Below, piece by piece: positions 35,792 to 45,972 of a stretch of 64,000 nucleotides of DNA. The translations under genes and the position numbers were made by a program. The notes under the pieces were generated by a model. It was not told the DNA's origin, did no database searches, and saw only the letters and a list, made by a program, of their open reading frames with translations. Every line of letters starts with the position of its first letter. The stretch's first letter is position 1. Source of the DNA: Martinezella lusitana (lineage in GTDB: Bacteria > Pseudomonadota > Alphaproteobacteria > Rhizobiales > Rhizobiaceae); assembly GCF_900094565.1 (NCBI RefSeq), contig NZ_FMAF01000006.1, positions 1-64,000 of the forward strand. The letters run 5' to 3'.

Positions 35792-35823
35792 GAGAGCGCC
35801 TGCGCAGGGCGCTCTCTTCCTCT
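35792..35823 (+). terminator. Rho-independent terminator after the betaine-type transporter
   Basis: GAGAGCGCC-TGCGCAG-GGCGCTCTC followed by TTCCTCTTT. A 9-bp GC-rich stem. Confidence 0.8.
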
Positions 35824-35867
35824 TTATGCAAGATGAATATGCTTATCGCTGTTCGCTCGTTGCACTC

Positions 35868-35887
35868 ATATAAAGAAATGTTTATAT
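35868..35887. promoter_or_regulatory. Inverted repeat upstream of BHMT, candidate operator
   Basis: ATATAAA-GAAATG-TTTATAT, perfect 7-bp arms, ending 43 bp before the start codon. Methionine-cycle genes in alphaproteobacteria are often controlled by the ArsR-type SahR or by MetR at AT-rich palindromes, so this is a plausible site. The regulator is not identified here. Confidence 0.55.
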
Positions 35888-35930
35888 CTGCATTTCATAA
35901 CCGAACATCCGCATATCCGGAGAAGACGCC

Positions 35931-36944
35931 ATGACCGTCGCAACCAATCCCTTGACCGATCTTCTTGCTGAAAAAGGCGTGCTGCTCGCCGACGGCGCGA
36001 CGGGCACCAATCTCTTTGCCATGGGCCTGGAAGCGGGTGAAGCCCCGGAACTGTGGAACGAGCAGCACCCCGAGCGGATTGCAAAACTGCATCAGGATTT
36101 CGTTGACGCCGGCGCCGACATCATCCTGACCAATACCTTTGGCGGAACGCGTCATCGCTTGAAGCTGCACCACGCGCAGGATCGCGTGCACAGCCTGAAC
36201 AAGGTGGCCGCCGAGATTGCCCGTGCCGTCGCCGACAAGACTGACCGCAAGATCATCGTCGCCGGTTCCGTTGGGCCGACGGGCGAGCTGCTGGTGCCGC
36301 TCGGCGCATTGACCTATGAAGACGCAGTTTCCGCCTTCGTCGAACAGATCGAAGGCCTGCAGGCCGGTGGTGCCGACGTCGCCTGGATCGAGACCATGTC
36401 CTCGCCCGAGGAAATACGCGCAGCAGCAGAAGCTGCCGTCAAGGTCGGCCTGCCCTATACCTATACGGGTTCGTTCGATACCGCCGGAAAGACCATGATG
36501 GGCCTGCATCCGAAGGATATTCATGGCATTGCCAAGGACGTCGGCGATGGTCCGCTCGCCGTCGGCGCCAATTGCGGCGTCGGCGCATCGGATATCCTGT
36601 CGAGCCTGCTCGACATGACCGATTCCGATCCGGCCGCGGTCGTGATCGTCAAGGGTAACTGCGGCATCCCCGAATATCGCGGCGCCCAGATCCATTATTC
36701 CGGCACGCCACCGCTGATGGCCGACTACGCGCGCCTTGCGCGCGACGCGGGCGCCAAGATCATCGGCGGCTGCTGCGGCACGTCCTGCGGCCATCTCGCT
36801 GCCATGCGCGAGGCTCTCGACAACTATACGCCCGGCCCGCGCCCGACTCTGGAAGTGATCGTCGAGCGGATCGGCCCGATGCGCAACAAGACGGCGAACG
36901 AAGGCGGAACGGCGCCTGTGCGTGAGCGCAGACGCCGCAGCTAA
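35931..36944 (+). CDS. bmt: Betaine-homocysteine S-methyltransferase
   Basis: A 337-aa Zn-dependent homocysteine S-methyltransferase. N-terminal LADGATGTNLFAMG, zinc Cys in GANCGVG near 222 and the paired GGCCGTSCGH near 281. It has no cobalamin or folate-binding domain. It transfers a methyl group from glycine betaine to homocysteine, giving dimethylglycine and methionine. Rhizobial BHMT proteins of this type are known. Context, just after a betaine-type importer, supports it. ATG preceded by GGAGAAG. Confidence 0.88.
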   Translation: MTVATNPLTDLLAEKGVLLADGATGTNLFAMGLEAGEAPELWNEQHPERIAKLHQDFVDAGADIILTNTFGGTRHRLKLHHAQDRVHSLNKVAAEIARAVADKTDRKIIVAGSVGPTGELLVPLGALTYEDAVSAFVEQIEGLQAGGADVAWIETMSSPEEIRAAAEAAVKVGLPYTYTGSFDTAGKTMMGLHPKDIHGIAKDVGDGPLAVGANCGVGASDILSSLLDMTDSDPAAVVIVKGNCGIPEYRGAQIHYSGTPPLMADYARLARDAGAKIIGGCCGTSCGHLAAMREALDNYTPGPRPTLEVIVERIGPMRNKTANEGGTAPVRERRRRS

Positions 36945-36953
36945 ACGGCGACT

Positions 36954-36985
36954 TGCCGCGTCAGGCCTTGAAACCTGACGCAAGC
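36954..36985 (+). terminator. Stem-loop after BHMT
   Basis: GCGTCAGG-CCTTGAAA-CCTGACGC at 36958-36981, extended by CTTG/CAAG with a small bulge. No T-run. It lies between convergent BHMT and glf and may serve both. Confidence 0.5.
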
Positions 36986-37029
36986 GGCCATCATGACAAT
37001 CGAACAACCAAGACGGCGGTGGCGTTGCA

Positions 37030-38244
<1,215 letters not shown>

Positions 38245-38351
38245 TTAGTGGAGTGCGAAAATGATCATTGGGGAAACTGACAAGGCATCGGCGCACGGGA
38301 TTGCGCCGACGACATCAGGAAACTGCGGCAGTGCCGTCCGGACCAGGTGGC

Positions 38352-39491
38352 TCACCGCACGCCGGCATATTTCAGAGGCGTGTACTGGTATGCCTTGAAC
38401 AGCGCCGCCTGCTCGTCGATCGCCGCCTTGACATTGTATGTCGCGCCGAGCGGGCGCGTATGGGCAACGGCGACAGCATCGATGATCGCCATTCGGGCCG
38501 TGGGGCGCCCGAGGAACGATGGCCAGAGGTGATCGAGGCCATAGCCTGATTCGACATCCCTCATGGAGCCGATGCAGATCTGCAGCGCACGCTGCGAGAA
38601 GAGCGGACACATGATTTCGACGAAACCCTCATAGCGCACCAGGCTATCGGGTCTCTGAATCGTCAAAGGATGGTTGGGGTAGGAGCCCTGGTCTTGCTTG
38701 AGCGATGGCTGTGCGAGATCGAGGCCGTGTTTGTGCGACAGGTGGAACATTCTGTTGAGGTCTTCGCCGTTGCACAGCAGGTCGTCGTCCGGCAACCATA
38801 TGCGCTCATAGTTCCAAAGCGGGCTGCCCTCGTAAAAGAGGTCGTAGAGAAGCTTGAACTTCTTGCGCTTTGGCAAATGCGCCAGATATTCGTAAGGACT
38901 ACCGGAAACCTCCGGTTCCTCGGCACCATAATAACCGATGCAAAGATCCCAGTTGCGGGTCGCTTCGTCTATCTTTTCGAACCAGCGCGGGTGCAGAGAC
39001 TTCGAATTGGCGGGCACGACGACAAGATTGGGGCGCCGTATCCCCTGCTGCGGCTGGGCGCGGAACGTCGCGCGGCGTTCGACATCCGCCGGTGTCGGAA
39101 ACAGCGGATGGGGAGGATGGTCGACCGGCACCATCAGGTAGGTGGCGTCGACACCTCCGATCACGCCACGCCCCGCAAGCGCCATGAGATTGTCGCCTTC
39201 GATATGCGCGGAATCGAAAATGACCGACGGCAGTCCATCTCGGTCGATCAGGCAAAGCCGGCCGCCCATGACATGCCAGAAATCCACGTCAGGTTCAAAA
39301 TAGTTGCCGATCAGCCCATCCGGCGCCAGCACCAGGAAGGATGAGAACATCCCGCGGTTCACGTCGCCGAAGCTCCAGAATGTGCCGCTCAGCATGTCCT
39401 GGGTCAGAGGCGGCGCGTCGGACCACCGCGTCTGGTTTGCCGGGCGCGCGGCATATTCGGACGTGTGCAGGCTGTTCGCTGCCGATGACAT
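38352..39491 (-). CDS. DUF707 protein with an extra N-terminal domain
   Basis: About 379 aa. The C-terminal ~220 residues match DUF707 (RNWDLCIGYYG, IWLPDDDLLCN, AQPSLKQDQGS, FVEIMCPLFS, GYGLDHLWPSF, IIDAVAVAHTRP). The WLPDDD and HTRP motifs are glycosyltransferase-like. The first ~150 residues (TQDMLSGTFWSFGD, WHVMGGRLCLIDRDG) form a separate unrecognised domain. The ATG MSSAANS is used; the upstream TTG extension is less likely. It is divergent from the fusion gene at 39844 and in a glycan locus, so a role in glycan synthesis is likely but not proven. Confidence 0.75.
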   Translation of the reverse strand: MSSAANSLHTSEYAARPANQTRWSDAPPLTQDMLSGTFWSFGDVNRGMFSSFLVLAPDGLIGNYFEPDVDFWHVMGGRLCLIDRDGLPSVIFDSAHIEGDNLMALAGRGVIGGVDATYLMVPVDHPPHPLFPTPADVERRATFRAQPQQGIRRPNLVVVPANSKSLHPRWFEKIDEATRNWDLCIGYYGAEEPEVSGSPYEYLAHLPKRKKFKLLYDLFYEGSPLWNYERIWLPDDDLLCNGEDLNRMFHLSHKHGLDLAQPSLKQDQGSYPNHPLTIQRPDSLVRYEGFVEIMCPLFSQRALQICIGSMRDVESGYGLDHLWPSFLGRPTARMAIIDAVAVAHTRPLGATYNVKAAIDEQAALFKAYQYTPLKYAGVR

Positions 39492-39843
39492 GTTGGACTG
39501 TCCCCTATTCCTGGACCGAAGCAACGGCGCGATCTGAGGAAGGCGGCTGCATGAACAGCTCCGGAATGTCCGCCCCCAATCGAACTCGTTTGATCGACAC
39601 CTTGGCGTTCATTCCTTTTGCGAAGCTTACGGCCGGAATCGACCGCCGCCTCATCGCCAGGCGCAATCAATCCAGCCTCGCGAAAGTTGGTCGGCATAGT
39701 GTCGAAAGCGGAATTTCTACGCGGGGCAATCGCGCGTTCGGAATATTGCCAAGAATGTCGGCGCTCGGCGGACACGAAGGTCGGTCATGTCGTCCGTCAA
39801 GTCGGGACAAAGAACCACTCGTCTCTTTTTACGGTAGAAGAAG
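39492..39843. other. Divergent intergenic region between the DUF707 and fusion genes
   Basis: About 350 bp. An ATG at 39551 with GAGGAAGG upstream opens a frame that runs on past 39844 out of phase with the fusion gene. Its composition gives no family match and I do not call it. Presumably the region holds both promoters; no repeat or operator is evident. Confidence 0.4.
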
Positions 39844-41727
39844 ATGCATCAGAAGAAGAAGCTGGCCATACTCATCGAAGTCGATAGTTTCATCGGCGAC
39901 ATCTATCATCATCTTTCAAAAACTTACGAAGTCCTGGCGATTCAGCCGAAGACTTACAAAGAGATCGAAACGGCCGTGGAATGGGCCGACATCGTCTGGT
40001 TCGAATTCTGTAACGAGCTCTTCGCGCATGCGATCAATCAGAACATCCGCCGGCTCGGCAAACGCGTCATAGCGCGCTGGCATCGTTTCGAAATCGTGGA
40101 ATCGAGTTTTCCCACACGCATCAACTTCGGCTTCATCGACGACCTGATCCTCGTATCTCACGACATGCTTCGGGTCCTGAGGCACAGGGTGCCGCAGCTC
40201 TCGCAAAAGACACGCACACACGTCGTCTGGAACGGCCTCAATCTCGAAAAATTCAAGCCGATCCCGTCACTAGACAAGAAGAAGATCGTTTGGGCAGCCA
40301 AGCCGTTCATGCGCAAGAACCAGCCAATGTTCCTGCAGATCATGCATGCCCTCGTGAAGAGGGACCCGTCCTACACCCTGCATGTCGCCGGCGAGCAGGA
40401 AGAGTTCGTCATGGCGCCTTACCTGCAGCGTACGACGGAGAAGCTCGGCCTCGCTCGCCACGTCTTCTTCCACGGCTGGCAGCGGGACATGCCTGCTTTT
40501 CTAGCCGACAAGGGCGTCATTCTGTCGACCTCCATCCATGAAAGCTTTGGATACAACATCGCCGAAGCGATGGCCGTCGGCGCCCTGCCCGTGATTCACG
40601 ATTATCCCGGCGCCGAGGAATTCTGGCCCGACGAAATCCGTTTCTCATCAGTGGACGAGGCTGTCGAGAAGATCATTGCCGGACAGATGCATCAGTGGTC
40701 GCAATATGTGCGCGAAAAGTTTCCTCTCGCCAAACAATTGCATGAGGTGGACATGGTCATGAACGGCCGGGTGGCCGAGGTCGCGCCGCCGCCAGCAGCT
40801 CCGATCGAGCAATATGCCGGTTCGCACCTCAAGCGGCCTGTTCCGCTTTGGCTGGTACAACAGCCGGCTCCCTCGCTGCAGGCGCAGCAGCCCGCGACCG
40901 TACCGCAGGCCATTTCGGTGCAGCAGGTTCGGGAGGCTCTTCCGCTCGGCGAGGTTTTTGCGCCGCCGTTGCAGCAGCCGATTCCGACCCAGCCGCAGCC
41001 TATCGCCATGCCGCCGGCGCAGCGGCTCGCTCCCGTGCCGCCTCCGCAGCAACAGCCAAAGACGCCGGACGCCCCGCTTGGCTTTGATTCCAGCGGCTAT
41101 TGGGAGACCCGCTACCGCACCGGCGGCAATTCGGGAGCCGGCTCCTACGATGTCCTCGCCAACTACAAAGGGCTGTTTCTCAACGCCTTCGCCCGAAAGA
41201 AAGAGCTTTCCTCCTTTGCCGAAATGGGGTCGGGCGATGGCAATCAGCTGAAATATTTCGCATTCGATCGCTATACCGGCTTCGACGTCTCGAAGACCGT
41301 GATCGAGCGCACGCAGGCGATGTATAGGGATAAGCCGAATTACCAGTTCATCTGGCTAGGCGACCAGTCCCTTGATTGGGAAACCCAAGAGGACGCTTAT
41401 GACTGCGCCTTGTCTCTCGATGTGCTTTACCACCTCATCGATGACGCGATCTATGTCAACTATCTCGACCAGCTGTTCTCCCTCTCCAGGCGCTACGTCG
41501 TCATATATGCCTCCAACTTCGACGGCCCCGACATCCGTGGCGCCGCCCATGTCCGGCATCGCAAGTTCACGAGCGACATCGCCCGCAGGTTCCCCCAATG
41601 GACATTGCTGAAGCTCGTCGAGAATCCCTACAAGTTCAAGGAATCGACCGAGGCGGATTTTGCGATCTACAGCCGCGAGGAGTTCGAAGATCCGGCGGCG
41701 CTCAACGAACTCGATAACATCCGATAG
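39844..41727 (+). CDS. Fusion: GT4-type glycosyltransferase + Pro/Gln linker + SAM methyltransferase
   Basis: A 627-aa protein. Residues 1-310 form a GT-B glycosyltransferase (VWNGLNLEKFKP, KIVWAAKPFMRKNQPMFLQ, FFHGWQRDMPAFLADK, STSIHESFGYNIAEAMAVGA with the ESFG-x-E donor-binding motif). Residues ~310-410 are a Pro/Gln/Ala-rich disordered linker (APPPAAPIEQ, QQPIPTQPQPIAMPPAQ). Residues ~410-627 are a class I methyltransferase (SGYWETRYRTGGNSG, FAEMGSGDGNQLKYF, YDCALSLDVLYHLIDD). It may glycosylate and methylate the same glycan, for example as chain cap. A terminator follows. Start chosen at the first ATG. Confidence 0.85.
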   Translation: MHQKKKLAILIEVDSFIGDIYHHLSKTYEVLAIQPKTYKEIETAVEWADIVWFEFCNELFAHAINQNIRRLGKRVIARWHRFEIVESSFPTRINFGFIDDLILVSHDMLRVLRHRVPQLSQKTRTHVVWNGLNLEKFKPIPSLDKKKIVWAAKPFMRKNQPMFLQIMHALVKRDPSYTLHVAGEQEEFVMAPYLQRTTEKLGLARHVFFHGWQRDMPAFLADKGVILSTSIHESFGYNIAEAMAVGALPVIHDYPGAEEFWPDEIRFSSVDEAVEKIIAGQMHQWSQYVREKFPLAKQLHEVDMVMNGRVAEVAPPPAAPIEQYAGSHLKRPVPLWLVQQPAPSLQAQQPATVPQAISVQQVREALPLGEVFAPPLQQPIPTQPQPIAMPPAQRLAPVPPPQQQPKTPDAPLGFDSSGYWETRYRTGGNSGAGSYDVLANYKGLFLNAFARKKELSSFAEMGSGDGNQLKYFAFDRYTGFDVSKTVIERTQAMYRDKPNYQFIWLGDQSLDWETQEDAYDCALSLDVLYHLIDDAIYVNYLDQLFSLSRRYVVIYASNFDGPDIRGAAHVRHRKFTSDIARRFPQWTLLKLVENPYKFKESTEADFAIYSREEFEDPAALNELDNIR

Positions 41728-41742
41728 AATTGAGCATGCAAA

Positions 41743-41784
41743 AAGAGAGGCGCAACGGCTCTGCCGGTTGCGCCTCTCTTTTTT
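41743..41784 (+). terminator. Strong rho-independent terminator after the fusion gene
   Basis: AGAGAGGCGCAAC - 10 nt - GTTGCGCCTCTCT followed by TTTTT. A 13-bp stem. It may also serve the convergent GT2 gene. Confidence 0.9.
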
Positions 41785-41820
41785 ACACCGTCTTTCGCCG
41801 ACGGCGACTAGAATCCCCGG

Positions 41821-42810
41821 CTAACTCGCCAATCTGCCAAGCACGAGATGCGGCGCCCGCTTCAGCCTCAGCGATACTTCGGCCATTTGGGGCGACTGCG
41901 CACGGACGTAGTTGTATTCAGACTCATCATATCCCGCATAGGACTGTGTGATCAGCGTAAGAAACCGCTCCCGGAGATTGACCGGCAGACGCGGATAGAT
42001 CCATTGCAGCAGATCCAGCTTGCTGCAAAGGAACCACTGATAATAGGCCTGTTTCATGAGAGGCAGACGCGCGAACAACGCCTCCACCTCCTCGAATGCC
42101 GTGAAGATTTCGAAACGTTTTTCGGTGAACACGTTGGTAAGCTGCGCCCGCTCCTCATAGACGCGGTGACCGATGAGATAACGATTCATCATGCCGATCC
42201 TCTGTGCATGCATATAGATATGCCAGTGGGCGTAGATGTCATTGTGGACGCGCGTCTCTGAGAAACGCAGGCCCGTTTCCCGGCAAAGCTTGGCGCTGAC
42301 GATCTTGTTCCAGGGGAAATTGACGGTAAAGAGCAGCCTTGCGCACTGTTGAAGCGTGAATATGCGGATGTCCGCATCACCGACCAGCTGGCGCCAGGCC
42401 TCGTCATCGATCTGCAACATCGGACCCAGGCGGTCGTTCTTGTCGGTGACATAGCGATAACGAAACACCATCACGTCGCAGCCATTGGCTTCCATATGAT
42501 AGATGACCTCGTCGATCGAGCGATGGGCGATCATGTCATCGGCGTCGAGAAAATAGTAGTAGTCGCCGCGTGCCGCCGCCATGCCGGCATTGCGGCTGTA
42601 TCCGGCACCGCGATTTTCAGGATTGCGCAGCAACCGTACACGCTCATCGCGTCGGGCATACTGTTCGACGATCAGCGCGGTGGCATCGCGCGACGTGTCG
42701 TCAACGATGATCACTTCCAAAACCTCGCGATTTTCAAGAACAGCCGTAATTATGTCGCCGAGGGAGTCCTGCGCGTTGTAGGCGGGGATGATGACACTGA
42801 CTTTGCTCAC
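41821..42810 (-). CDS. Family 2 glycosyltransferase
   Basis: A 329-aa GT-A enzyme: KVSVIIPAYNAQDSLGDII at the N-terminus, IIVDDTSRDATALI near 36, GYSRNAGMAAARG, and the metal-binding DADD in YYFLDADDM near 92. No membrane segments. GTG start with AGGAGG upstream. Probably adds a sugar in the same surface polysaccharide as the neighbouring genes; sugar unknown. Confidence 0.9.
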   Translation of the reverse strand: MSKVSVIIPAYNAQDSLGDIITAVLENREVLEVIIVDDTSRDATALIVEQYARRDERVRLLRNPENRGAGYSRNAGMAAARGDYYYFLDADDMIAHRSIDEVIYHMEANGCDVMVFRYRYVTDKNDRLGPMLQIDDEAWRQLVGDADIRIFTLQQCARLLFTVNFPWNKIVSAKLCRETGLRFSETRVHNDIYAHWHIYMHAQRIGMMNRYLIGHRVYEERAQLTNVFTEKRFEIFTAFEEVEALFARLPLMKQAYYQWFLCSKLDLLQWIYPRLPVNLRERFLTLITQSYAGYDESEYNYVRAQSPQMAEVSLRLKRAPHLVLGRLAS

Positions 42811-43103
42811 AAGGCCTCCTGATACTAGATGGGCGCCGGACCTGGGGTATCGGCCATGCTATTCGCCTCAAGCTGCGTAGCCGTCCTTCCGGCAACGCGA
42901 CCTCGGCAAATTGCGATCGCCACCTAGCAAAACTCGCGGGACCGCTCCTCAAAGCATAGGGGTCGGAACTTGCACTGAACTGGTGCGTGGATGCCCTGCC
43001 CGATCGGCGGAGGACCGAACTATCCAGCCCCGCGAAAGCAAACCGGCTTATGCAAAAAGACAAAGTCCGCGCCCAGAATCGCGCCGATGCCGTGGAGAAA
43101 TCG

Positions 43104-44318
43104 ATGTCTTCTGCTGAAATCCCTGTCCTTTCGATTTGCGTTCCAACCTTTAATCGTCAGTTCTTGCTTGAACGGAACATAAATTTCCACCTGGACGCTT
43201 TTCGTAAGCTCGATATTCCTTTTGAAATCGTCATTGTCGACGATTGCTCGACCGACGACACCGCCGCCTATATCCAGTCGATCTCGCACCATCCGGAAAT
43301 CAGCGCCTATCGCCGGGCACGCAATTCCGGCTTCATCAGCAACTACGCCTTTGCCATGCAGCGGGCTCGCGGCCACTTCGCGGTTTTCCTCGGCGATGAC
43401 GATCTGCTGATCCCGGAAAAGGTCGTCGAATATCTCCACATCATGGTGGACGACAGGCGTATCGGCATGATCCAGGCGCCTTGGCTTCTGGTTGACGGGC
43501 GGCCGGGCGGCGGAGACATGCAGCCTTTCTATCACCTGTCCTACCCCTCGCGGCATACCAAGGGCGATTTCCATTCGATGCTGGAATTCATCCTGGAGCG
43601 GCATGTCTTCCCAGAATTCATGATCATCCGGCGCGACATCCTGGCGAGATCCATATCCAGCCCGACCCCCTTTATTTTCTGGGCCTTTCTTTACACCACC
43701 CGCGCGCTGGACAAGGCCGATGTGCTGTTCATGCCGGAACCCTTCGCTCGGGTGACTGCGGTTTCCGATGACCCCCGTCTGCAACAGGGCAACAAGGAAT
43801 GCATGTTCCAGTGGGACAGCTACCGAGGCGGCCTCGAATATCTTGCATCGCAGGCGCTTCGCGACAACCGGCTGCCGCCGGAGTATCGCGGCTCGCTGAT
43901 GCCGCGCATCACCGACTTCATGCTGCAGCGCCAGGCCGTGGCGATGCGCTTGCACGTCAATGCACAGAACTGGGTCGAAGCCTACATCATGTACCACCGC
44001 ATGGCGGCCTATCATCCGACACCCCTGCCGGCGGAGTCCTATGACCAGATCCGCAAGCTGGCGGGCATCGCAACAGCGGCAACGGAGGCGATCGCATTCA
44101 ATGGCGAGCCCGTCATCCTTGAGCCGATCATAGACGACGCTACAATCAATCTTCTCTCGCCCTCGATCCGGGAGCATCTCATCAGGGAAGAACCGCAGGC
44201 CGGCGGCTATGACAGGAAGCCAAGGGCATATTTGCGCTTTACGGAAAACTTTCCTGCCAATCCGGGGCCCAAGGACGGCATGTTCGACATTCTGACCTAC
44301 ATCGAACAGTTTGCCTGA
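43104..44318 (+). CDS. Family 2 glycosyltransferase (abequosyltransferase-like)
   Basis: A 404-aa protein with an N-terminal GT-A domain (VLSICVPTFNRQFLLERN, IVIVDDCSTDDTAAYI, FAVFLGDDDLLIP giving the DDD metal site near 98-100) and a ~180-aa C-terminal helical part. The ATG used follows GGAGAA; ATGs at 42987 and 43050 in the same frame are possible but less well supported. Same glycan locus; acceptor and donor unknown. Confidence 0.87.
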   Translation: MSSAEIPVLSICVPTFNRQFLLERNINFHLDAFRKLDIPFEIVIVDDCSTDDTAAYIQSISHHPEISAYRRARNSGFISNYAFAMQRARGHFAVFLGDDDLLIPEKVVEYLHIMVDDRRIGMIQAPWLLVDGRPGGGDMQPFYHLSYPSRHTKGDFHSMLEFILERHVFPEFMIIRRDILARSISSPTPFIFWAFLYTTRALDKADVLFMPEPFARVTAVSDDPRLQQGNKECMFQWDSYRGGLEYLASQALRDNRLPPEYRGSLMPRITDFMLQRQAVAMRLHVNAQNWVEAYIMYHRMAAYHPTPLPAESYDQIRKLAGIATAATEAIAFNGEPVILEPIIDDATINLLSPSIREHLIREEPQAGGYDRKPRAYLRFTENFPANPGPKDGMFDILTYIEQFA

Positions 44319-44409
44319 CGATCACTGCCGGGGACCGAAACTGGATCCGCTGCCGGTGTCGCATTGCGAATGTCCGGTCCGAATCCTGGCTCGGTCGCCA
44401 GGCGTGCAT

Positions 44410-45150
44410 TCAGCCGGGCAATAACTCGGTCACCGCGATGATGGGGCCGAGTGGAAACAGGCCGTCCCGCCTTTGCCATTCAGGAATGTAGAGGCTGGAA
44501 ATGCTGCCGTCCAGAAACAGCGCGTTCGCGCAGCCGAGGTCGTCGCGGAAAAGCGTCGCAAAGTCATGAAAGCGGACGGGACCATCCGAAATCGCGAAAA
44601 CGACCTTGCCGTCCCCGGTGACACCAACGCCGTTTCGCGTCTTGAAGCTGGTGCTGTCGGCAAGAAACGACGGATGGAGCTTGCCGTCGATGACGAGCAT
44701 CGGGCCGGACTGGGTCGCGTAGAACGGCTTGATGCCCGAGGTGGCAAAAGCCTTGCTTTCCATCACGCCGGCACGGCCCGGCAGGAGATAAAAGACGCCG
44801 TTCGGCAGCAGGTGGAAATTGCCCCACCCCTTGTTGGTATTGATCCTCTTCAGCTCACGACCGTTTTCGACGAAGAGGCCGACGGGAGACTGGTCGTCGA
44901 GATACATGCCGCCGTTCATGGCGAAGCGGACATAGACGCGGTCCTGACGCAGATCGTTTTCCAAAGCCCGGAACGAACCATAGGGCTTGCCGCTGCGATC
45001 ATTCTGGAAAAGCTGGATATCGTCGGTCGCCGGATCGAAGGTACAAACCGTGTAGCCATCACCGAGATGCTCGACCTTGCGGCAGGCCTCGCCGGCCGAT
45101 GCCGTGGTGGCGCAGACAAGAACCGCGAGGATGATAATCAATCGAATCAA
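44410..45150 (-). CDS. Secreted phosphodiester-glycosidase-like protein (DUF2233)
   Basis: A 246-aa exported protein. A TTG start with GGAG 8 bp upstream gives a clean signal peptide (IIILAVLVCATTASA-GEAC). The DUF2233/NAGPA-like domain follows: VRFAMNGGMYLDDQSPVGLF, TQSGPMLVIDG, NGVGVTGDGKVVFAISD and ALFLDGSISSLY. Family members cleave sugar-phosphodiester linkages, so it could trim exported glycans. It starts 28 bp after the ferredoxin stop, so it may be the last gene of the mttB-ferredoxin unit. Confidence 0.75.
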   Translation of the reverse strand: MIRLIIILAVLVCATTASAGEACRKVEHLGDGYTVCTFDPATDDIQLFQNDRSGKPYGSFRALENDLRQDRVYVRFAMNGGMYLDDQSPVGLFVENGRELKRINTNKGWGNFHLLPNGVFYLLPGRAGVMESKAFATSGIKPFYATQSGPMLVIDGKLHPSFLADSTSFKTRNGVGVTGDGKVVFAISDGPVRFHDFATLFRDDLGCANALFLDGSISSLYIPEWQRRDGLFPLGPIIAVTELLPG

Positions 45151-45178
45151 GCTGACAACTCCGGATGGATATCCGCAC

Positions 45179-45871
45179 TTACAACTGGAGGGCCGCCATG
45201 TGAAAGGCAAGCTGCGCGGCAGGATAACGATAGCTAGCACCAACCGGACAGGCATTGCGCGCGAGACAGCCCGCCGCCATGCAGCCCCGTTGCCCTTCAT
45301 CAGCCCGCAGATGCGTTCGACAGCGCTGAACGTCGAACCCGGCGGGCGCCACTGCATCTACGGGACAGGCATCGAGACAAGGCTTATCCAGGCAATGATC
45401 GCAAGGATGCGCGCCGCGCGCCGGCGCGCCGTCATCCACTAGAATATCGGCAAAACCCAGGGCGCCGCGATAGCCGTGCCAGAGGCCGTATTCCGGATGG
45501 ATCAGGATGCCGAGCGGCGAGGCCTTCAGGCCCTCCGCCCGCATGGCCCACTGCTGGAAAGGCTGCCATGGAGGATCCGAGGGAAAATATGCCGTCGCTG
45601 CGAACTCGTCAGCGATCGGCCGGATGATCGCCTTCGACCAGTCGTCGAGCGGATCGCGGCGCAGCATATTCTCAGGCAATTGCCGCCAACGCGAGAAGGG
45701 CCGCCAGATGGAGCCGCCGACATTGCCGAGCAGGACGACGCTACGCGCTACCCTTCCGTCGGCCAGCACCGGCCCCTCGCCTGCGTCGAAAGACAGGCTG
45801 CCGCGAACGAAAACTCCGTGGACGCCGAGCGCCGCACGGAGCTGTTCGAATGTGGCGGGACCGCGGTTCAC
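45179..45871 (-). CDS. Two-[4Fe-4S] ferredoxin-like protein next to the MttB-family gene
   Basis: A 230-aa protein related to the C-terminal half of epoxyqueuosine reductase-like ferredoxins. Cys motifs CDHCLDKPCLDACP (first cluster) and CRTH...GCMAAGCLARNACP (second) lie in residues ~155-215. The N-terminal 150 residues are unrecognised, with LGNVGGSIWRPFSRWR. It lacks a corrinoid-binding segment that I can see. Located 101 bp after the MttB-type gene on the same strand, it may donate electrons to reactivate the corrinoid protein; this is inference. GTG start with AAGGGG. Confidence 0.72.
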   Translation of the reverse strand: MNRGPATFEQLRAALGVHGVFVRGSLSFDAGEGPVLADGRVARSVVLLGNVGGSIWRPFSRWRQLPENMLRRDPLDDWSKAIIRPIADEFAATAYFPSDPPWQPFQQWAMRAEGLKASPLGILIHPEYGLWHGYRGALGFADILVDDGAPARGAHPCDHCLDKPCLDACPVDAVAPAGFDVQRCRTHLRADEGQRGCMAAGCLARNACPVGASYRYPAAQLAFHMAALQL

Positions 45872-45972
45872 CGTGGCCCCTTATATGGATAGTGCGGCCG
45901 CCAGACTTCCTTCTGGATCAGATCAGCAACGCGTATCGCACCGCCTTGCTCCCTGGCGGCCTCGGGCTCTCT

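Noticed and set aside
39551..40072. Plus-strand frame starting MNSSGMSAPNR upstream of the fusion gene
   Set aside because: It has a fair ribosome-binding site but runs out of phase into the fusion gene and shows no recognisable domain.
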